A stretch of 38,798 nt of DNA from an uncultured Ileibacterium sp. (GTDB lineage Bacteria > Bacillota > Clostridia > Peptostreptococcales > Anaerovoracaceae), in the NCBI GenBank assembly GCA_902488835.1, contig CABTXQ010000011.1:1-38798 (forward strand). Reading direction: 5' to 3'. The first letter of the stretch is position 1. Each line of letters starts with the position of its first letter. The notes under the pieces are model-generated. The model ran no database searches. It was not told where the DNA came from and worked only from the letters and a program-made list of their open reading frames with translations. This document shows, piece after piece, positions 34,585 through 38,798 of the stretch. A program made the translations under genes and the position numbers.

Positions 34585-35568
34585 CTATTTTTTTGATACA
34601 GATAAATTCTTTATGTTAACAATGCTTGTATCGGCAAAGATTCCGCCTCCCTTGCCTACGTATTCTCCATTTGTATTTTCGGTTATATTACCGCCAAGGA
34701 AGGTCATTTCAGTTTTTACTGCGTTAATTCCGCCTCCAAATTCAGCAGTATTATTTGAAAAAGTGCCTTTTGACATCTCAAATTTACAGTTTTCCATATA
34801 TAAAGAGCCACCCAAAGCGTAAAATCTAGGATGTTCTGCTTTATTACTTGTAAATTCACCACCTGAAATCACAACATTTGCTTTTGATGATTCTTTTCCC
34901 CATACACCAATGGCACCCCCTCTTAGAAAACCTTTATTATTAGATACTTTGCCTCCTGTTATATTGATATCTCCAGAATAAATAGTAATAGGTGAGTACT
35001 CAAAATATTTACCGGTATTATTTATTTCTGATGGTTGTGGTGCTTGACTTTCGATTGCTTCATTTCCACTTATCTCTCCACCATTCATCGTAAATTTGCC
35101 TGAATTAACGAAAATCGTTGGTCCTTCTAATTTTGTGTCTGAAATTTTACCATTATTTAAGCTAAGCTTACCTTCAACGATAATCTGAGTATTTGAAATA
35201 GAAGGTCCATCAATCGTTAAAGATCCTCCTTTATCTATCTTAATACTTGAGAATCCTATTCCCTTGATGTTTTTATTCCCTTTAAGAACTATATTCTGGT
35301 TTGCCTTTATTTCAATCGTGCGTCCTGCATCTTTAGTAAGATCTGCAGTTACATCAGAGTCCAAACTAATTGTCCCAACGCTTCCATTCATTCCGGTGGA
35401 TTCAATATCTTGTTTAAGTTTGAACCACTCCGTTTCATCTTGCTGGCTTGGTGCTCCCAAAGGCTCTGCTTGATTCTGCATTGAGTCTGTTTCAGCAAAA
35501 ATACCGGTCGGCATAATAAAGGCTATGCTCATAATGATTGAAATGCAAATTGCCGATATTTTCTTCAT
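34585..35568 (-). CDS. Beta-helix surface adhesin, N-terminal part of a frameshifted gene
   Basis: A 327-residue product with a signal peptide (MKKISAICISIIMSIAF...IFAET) and then right-handed beta-helix repeats. These show the recurring T-hydrophobic-GG-x-hydrophobic-S-x-N pattern (FTMNGGEISGN, INITGGKVSNN, VISGGEFTSN, FLGGNITEN) with GGAI/GGGI turns. It stops at TAG (34585-34587) directly after a run of seven A, and without an anchor. The missing C-terminus is in another frame downstream. GGAAGG precedes the ATG, which lies one base after the stop of the upstream adhesin gene, so the two are translationally linked. If the frameshift is real this half would be secreted rather than anchored. 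Confidence 0.82.
   Translation of the reverse strand: MKKISAICISIIMSIAFIMPTGIFAETDSMQNQAEPLGAPSQQDETEWFKLKQDIESTGMNGSVGTISLDSDVTADLTKDAGRTIEIKANQNIVLKGNKNIKGIGFSSIKIDKGGSLTIDGPSISNTQIIVEGKLSLNNGKISDTKLEGPTIFVNSGKFTMNGGEISGNEAIESQAPQPSEINNTGKYFEYSPITIYSGDINITGGKVSNNKGFLRGGAIGVWGKESSKANVVISGGEFTSNKAEHPRFYALGGSLYMENCKFEMSKGTFSNNTAEFGGGINAVKTEMTFLGGNITENTNGEYVGKGGGIFADTSIVNIKNLSVSKK
34588..34594 (-). repeat. Seven-adenine tract at the adhesin frameshift
   Basis: The minus strand reads TC-AAAAAAA-TAG; the plus strand has seven T at 34588-34594. With six A the frame runs through as SKNSANGNGGGLYLL and the whole gene (33072-35568) becomes 2496 nt, a multiple of three. Seven A give KK-stop. Confidence 0.9.
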
Positions 35569-35569
35569 C

Positions 35570-37543
35570 TTATAACACCTTCCTTTTCTTATTTACAAAT
35601 GCAAGAGATATTATTGAAATTATAGCTATTATGAAGAATAGCGTAATGTTTTCTTTATCTCCAGTCTTAGGTTGTTCCTTTGGGATTCTTGTATTTTTTA
35701 TAATAAAGCCATTTTTTTCATTTCCTGTTATTTTTGTTTTATAACCATCAACTTTTTCCTCTGAAACAGTATAGGTGATTTTGTTTTCACCATCTACAGT
35801 AGGTAGCTCTTTAAAGACGGTCTTCCAATTATTTTCTTCACTTAGCTCTCTTTCCTCTACGACGTATTCTTTATCATTTAATGTAGCTATTAACTTAACT
35901 TTTATCGATTTAGGACGAAGATTATCTTTGTTATTATTGTCTTCCCATTTTTTTACTACACTTACATCAGTTGTTTTTTCTTCGGTACCAATTATTATGC
36001 TACCATTACTACCTACGCCTGCTCCTCTTGTTTCTGAATAGTTGTCAGATATAACTACCTTAGTTAATGCTTTTGTTAATTCATTTCCCTTAGAATTAAC
36101 ATTTAATGCCAGACCACTTGATGTTTTTCCTTCTGGAATACTAAGGCTTCCTTCATATTTTTTGAAAGGTAAAGCTTTTCCATCATGCGTTGTCCAGTTA
36201 TATGGTGCACCGCCAAGCATTAATTTAGAAAGCTTGTATTTAGCATTACCGCTGTGAAATCCATAATTATTATCAGAATAAAGGAACAGATCATTTACAT
36301 TAGATGAACTCGAATTACTATATAGAGCCATGCCATTATTAATATAAATAGTTGTTTTGGATATTGGGCAACATGCCATACCTGCACCTTGCTCCTTAGA
36401 AGTATTGTTGGTAATAAGTGCATTCGTGAGATAAAGTTCTCCATTTACGCCACTATATGTATGCCCTTGCCATTCCCATTTTTCAGCAACACCGTTAACA
36501 TAGATGCCTCCGCCGCCAAAAGCTTTGTTTGTTTTTCCGGTTCCATCCATTTTGTTATTGATAATTCTTCCGGATGAAATATATGCTTTTGATTGACTTC
36601 CTTTACGAAGACCTCCCTGTATAAATATTCCTCCACCTGAAGCTCCTGCAGTATTTCCATCAATTGTTCCACCAGACATATTTAATACATTTGCTGCTCC
36701 TGCCTGGTTAGATCCAACACTAATTCCACCACCAACTTCGGCTGCAGAGTTATTACTTACCTTTGCACTACCTGACATGTTTATAGTTGATCCCTCATAC
36801 GCAAGTATTCCTGCACCGGCAGAATATAGCTGTTTATAAGCTTTATCATCGACTAAATCAGATCTGTTTTTCCTAACTTCTCCACCTGAAAAGTTAAGTG
36901 TTGATTTATATAGATATATTCCTCCACCATAAGTTGCCTGATTATTTTCTATAATTCCATCAGTCATATTAATAGTAGACTCATTTCTGGCATCAACTGC
37001 TCCTCCAGTTGTTGCAGTATTTTCAATAGGCTTAATTATATTATTTCTTAATATGGCAGCGGATCCTATGTTCAGTATAGCTTTCTCATTTAAACGAACT
37101 AATGAATTCTCAATATTGTTATTGTTTTCGGAATTACCATCAATTGTGATATTTTTTAATGTAGCAGTTTTTCCGCTTTTGATATTTAACAAATAGCCAT
37201 TAAAATCTTTGCTTCTTATAAGCTTTGTATTGGTGTTTTCAAGTGAAACATCACCCTCAACATCAACTGTGCCTGTAACGATTATCTTTTCACACTTATT
37301 ACTTGTTGCAAGTTCTTTTGCTTTATTAAATGATTTTAAAGCGGTTTCAGGCGTTAATCCGTCTTTTCCGTCATCACCATTTTGACCATTTAAATATATG
37401 ATGTCAGATTCATGAGGATTGCTTGTCAAAGCCATGTCTTCATTTGCATATGCTCCAATTCCAAAACATATTGAACTAAGAATCATTGCTAATGAAATTA
37501 TTAATGAAACAGATTTAAGATTTTTACTACTTTTATTAAACAT
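35570..37543 (-). CDS. Beta-helix/Cna-B wall-anchored adhesin
   Basis: A 657-residue surface protein: signal peptide (MFNKSSKNLKSVSLII...GAYA), a short YLNGQNGDDGKDGLTPETALKSF region of the kind seen before beta-helices, and then many right-handed beta-helix repeats (INMTDGIIENN, LNFSGGEVRKN, INMSGSAKVSNN, GGGIFI). A conserved-looking block NNGMALYSN...MLGGAPYNW follows, then one Cna-B domain (VVKKWEDNN...YTVSEE...IIKNT). The end is QPKTGD, a hydrophobic helix and KKRKVL. The usual L of LPxTG is Q here. I start at ATG 37543 with AAGG upstream. The product probably acts at the cell surface in adhesion; ligand unknown. It precedes the paralogous frameshifted adhesin by one base. An attenuator-like terminator lies in its leader. 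No sortase gene is in the window. Confidence 0.88.
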   Translation of the reverse strand: MFNKSSKNLKSVSLIISLAMILSSICFGIGAYANEDMALTSNPHESDIIYLNGQNGDDGKDGLTPETALKSFNKAKELATSNKCEKIIVTGTVDVEGDVSLENTNTKLIRSKDFNGYLLNIKSGKTATLKNITIDGNSENNNNIENSLVRLNEKAILNIGSAAILRNNIIKPIENTATTGGAVDARNESTINMTDGIIENNQATYGGGIYLYKSTLNFSGGEVRKNRSDLVDDKAYKQLYSAGAGILAYEGSTINMSGSAKVSNNSAAEVGGGISVGSNQAGAANVLNMSGGTIDGNTAGASGGGIFIQGGLRKGSQSKAYISSGRIINNKMDGTGKTNKAFGGGGIYVNGVAEKWEWQGHTYSGVNGELYLTNALITNNTSKEQGAGMACCPISKTTIYINNGMALYSNSSSSNVNDLFLYSDNNYGFHSGNAKYKLSKLMLGGAPYNWTTHDGKALPFKKYEGSLSIPEGKTSSGLALNVNSKGNELTKALTKVVISDNYSETRGAGVGSNGSIIIGTEEKTTDVSVVKKWEDNNNKDNLRPKSIKVKLIATLNDKEYVVEERELSEENNWKTVFKELPTVDGENKITYTVSEEKVDGYKTKITGNEKNGFIIKNTRIPKEQPKTGDKENITLFFIIAIISIISLAFVNKKRKVL

Positions 37544-37572
37544 GTCTATACCTTTTTTATAAATTTTTACAC

Positions 37573-37621
37573 AAAAAAACATCAAGAATAGATAGCGTTC
37601 AACAGCGCATGCCTTCTTGAT
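37573..37621 (-). terminator. Intrinsic terminator within the adhesin leader (candidate attenuator)
   Basis: On the minus strand ATCAAGAA pairs with TTCTTGAT around an inner GCG/CGC stem and is followed by seven U. It lies between the presumed promoter (37724-37752) and the adhesin ATG at 37543, so most transcripts would stop early unless read-through or an alternative fold occurs. Confidence 0.72.
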
Positions 37622-37723
37622 AAACGTAAGAAACTACATCGAAAAACACAAAATTGTTTTCTATAGGGATTGTACTCAAAATTTTCACCTTCATTCAACA
37701 CTTCTGATATTTTTTCTGTCGAT

Positions 37724-37752
37724 ATTATACCAAATTGGTAACCTTTAATCTA
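37724..37752 (-). promoter_or_regulatory. Probable adhesin promoter
   Basis: On the minus strand a perfect TATAAT (37724-37729), preceded by TTGG as an extended -10, and a poor -35 TAGATT (37747-37752) at 17 nt. It would give a leader of about 170 nt before the adhesin start. Confidence 0.5.
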
Positions 37753-38002
37753 GACCTAAATAGTATATTTATTAATTTTTTCTACTTTTATAATCATTTT
37801 TAATATAATTAGTCTATATTTTTAATTAACATAGGATCTTTAATCAGAAAAATTGGTAATTATGAGGAGCTTAGATTTTTATTGTTGTGATATAATGACA
37901 GTGTAAATCGCTATTGTAAATAACAGTGCAATAATATAGAAATATAAAGTTGATTACTTTTATAAAATCAAGAATAAAATTAGAGAGTATATAGAGTATA
38001 TT
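37753..38002 (+). promoter_or_regulatory. AT-rich intergenic stretch with promoter for the right-end genes
   Basis: Together with the adhesin leader this is a gap of about 460 bases without a gene. The only clear signal on the plus strand is an extended -10, TGTGATATAAT with TATAAT at 37891-37896, about 105 nt upstream of ATG 38003. Directly after it, ACAGTGTAAATCG and AACAGTGCAATAA form a loose direct repeat. I see no other gene or RNA. Confidence 0.4.
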
Positions 38003-38197
38003 ATGAAAGAATATTTAACGCCAACTGTTTACTATTTCTGCCCGGATTATAATAAATATGTAAAGCGTGAGGGCGGAATATATTACTGCATAAATAATGG
38101 GAAAGAAATATTTAACGATTTTTATTCCCAGATTGATATTGGGGATATTTACACCGAAGATATAACCGAGGAGCAATATAATGAGCAATTATATTAA
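38003..38197 (+). CDS. Small hypothetical protein
   Basis: A 64-residue acidic, tyrosine-rich protein (MKEYLTPTVYYFCPDYNKYV...). I do not recognise it. It has no signal peptide or membrane segment; two cysteines (CPDY and YYCINN) might bind metal, but there is no CxxC pair. A weak GAG-rich site lies upstream of the ATG. Its last 17 bases overlap the start of the HD-domain gene, which suggests co-expression. Confidence 0.6.
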   Translation: MKEYLTPTVYYFCPDYNKYVKREGGIYYCINNGKEIFNDFYSQIDIGDIYTEDITEEQYNEQLY

Positions 38198-38597
38198 AGC
38201 TTTATTTATGATGTTAAATGCACATAAGGGGCAAAAGGATAAGGGTGGGAATCCATATTTTCTTCATCCACTAAGGGTGTCAATGGCGACAAAAAATAAA
38301 AGAGCTAAAATCGTTGCCCTCCTACATGATGTTTTGGAAGATAGTAATAAGTATGAAATTAATGATTTTTACTTTTTAGACGAAGAACAAAAGAAAGCCT
38401 TACTACTTCTTACGCATAACGATAGCGATGAATATTTTGAATATGTGAAAAGAATTAAGCAAAATAAGATTGCACGAGAAGTAAAGTTAATGGATTTAAA
38501 AGACAATATGAACTTAAAAAGGCTTAAAGATATATCAAAAGATGATGAAAAACGACTAGAGAAATATCAAATTGCAAGAGATATTCTTTCTTGTTAA
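38181..38597 (+). CDS. Stand-alone HD-domain hydrolase, SpoT/MESH1-like
   Basis: A 138-residue single-domain protein. It shows the RelA/SpoT-type HD order: AHKGQKDKGGNPYFLHPLRVS (first His), VALLHDVLEDS (HD plus the ED pair) and VKLMDLKDNMN (last Asp region). The family hydrolyses (p)ppGpp, and small members may act on other nucleotides. No synthetase domain is present. ATG 38181 has GAGGAG upstream, within the preceding gene. The fold is clear; the substrate is inferred. Confidence 0.8.
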   Translation: MSNYIKALFMMLNAHKGQKDKGGNPYFLHPLRVSMATKNKRAKIVALLHDVLEDSNKYEINDFYFLDEEQKKALLLLTHNDSDEYFEYVKRIKQNKIAREVKLMDLKDNMNLKRLKDISKDDEKRLEKYQIARDILSC

Positions 38598-38624
38598 ATT
38601 TTCTTATTGATTAAGGAGCTTAAT

Positions 38625-38798
38625 ATGAAGTATGTTGAGAAAGATGATGAATATGACTTTTACAAAAATGAGGGTGATAAAATATGGGATGTTACTGAGA
38701 ACCCAATATCAAGAGGGCCTGTTCTGTTTAGCTTTGATAAAAAGAAAATATTTAATTTTTGGGAAGACTATCCTCAGAATTTAACGAAAGAAGAAAAA
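38625..38798 (+). CDS. Small uncharacterised protein, N-terminal part (cut by window edge)
   Basis: ATG 38625 with AAGGAG 6 nt upstream opens a frame of 58 codons to the window end (MKYVEKDDEYDFYKNEG... then LFSFDKKKIFNFWEDYP). It resembles a small uncharacterised Firmicutes protein family I have seen with an SFDKKKIFN motif, but I cannot name it with confidence. It lies 27 nt after the HD-domain gene on the same strand. Confidence 0.7.
   Translation, partial: MKYVEKDDEYDFYKNEGDKIWDVTENPISRGPVLFSFDKKKIFNFWEDYPQNLTKEEK

Noticed and set aside
34370..34585. Alternative reading frame after the adhesin A-run (MPTEMVGACIY...)
   Set aside because: A -1 shift leads into a short frame without beta-helix features; only the other frame continues the adhesin.
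37645..37690. A type II CRISPR-like repeat or anti-repeat in the adhesin leader
   Set aside because: A single TTTTGAGTAC...-like stretch has no second copy, spacers or cas genes in the window; AT-richness explains the resemblance.

Overview
The window is AT-rich bacterial chromosome with short intergenic gaps and purine-rich ribosome binding sites. The gene content points to a strictly anaerobic low-GC Bacillota of class Clostridia: butyrate kinase, biotin-dependent pyruvate carboxylase, the radical-SAM thiazole enzyme ThiH, a BrnQ carrier, and Cna-B surface proteins with PKTGD anchors. A lineage near the Anaerovoracaceae/Peptostreptococcales is possible, but I cannot fix genus or species from sequence alone. 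I see no IS element, prophage or CRISPR array.

Layout. 1-1947 (minus strand): rpmB, an Asp23-like gene and the 5' part of recG. 2071-6685 (plus): a membrane-anchored, catalytically degenerate M20/PepD-like protein followed by a class A penicillin-binding protein. 6688-8647 (minus): uppP and mnmA. 8750-9427 (plus): a TrhA/hemolysin III membrane protein. 9433-11082 (minus): pyruvate kinase, preceded by a compact, unassigned structured RNA with its own good promoter. 11158-12948 (plus): an M24 aminopeptidase P. 12945-16826 (minus): a TPP-riboswitch-controlled thiamine-thiazole operon thiS-thiG-thiH-tenI/thiE-thiF. 16829-19074 (minus): a short-chain dehydrogenase coupled to an atypical MurE ligase. 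Then, on the minus strand, come nagB, a CPA2 cation/proton antiporter with a folded leader, and tRNA-Ser(GGA). brnQ follows on the plus strand.

23230-32372 (minus) reads as one long tandem: DUF2207 membrane protein, typA, mscS, pyc, buk. The plus-strand dCMP deaminase gene lies beyond it. 33072-37543 (minus) holds two tandem beta-helix/Cna-B wall-anchored adhesins. The second is split by a seven-adenine run. An intrinsic terminator lies in the leader of the first. The right end (38003-38798, plus) has three small genes, including a stand-alone SpoT-like HD hydrolase.

How the genes fit together. UppP, the class A PBP, the MurE-like ligase and NagB belong to cell-wall synthesis and amino-sugar turnover. 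Pyruvate kinase, pyruvate carboxylase and butyrate kinase sit around the PEP/pyruvate/butyryl node. AminopeptidaseP and BrnQ suggest peptide and amino-acid use. The thi operon makes the thiazole half of thiamine. The observations most worth checking are the RNA upstream of pyk, the pseudo-PepD/PBP pair, the frameshifted adhesin with its attenuator-like leader, the folded leader of the antiporter, and the MurE whose amino-acid-selecting motif departs from DNPR.
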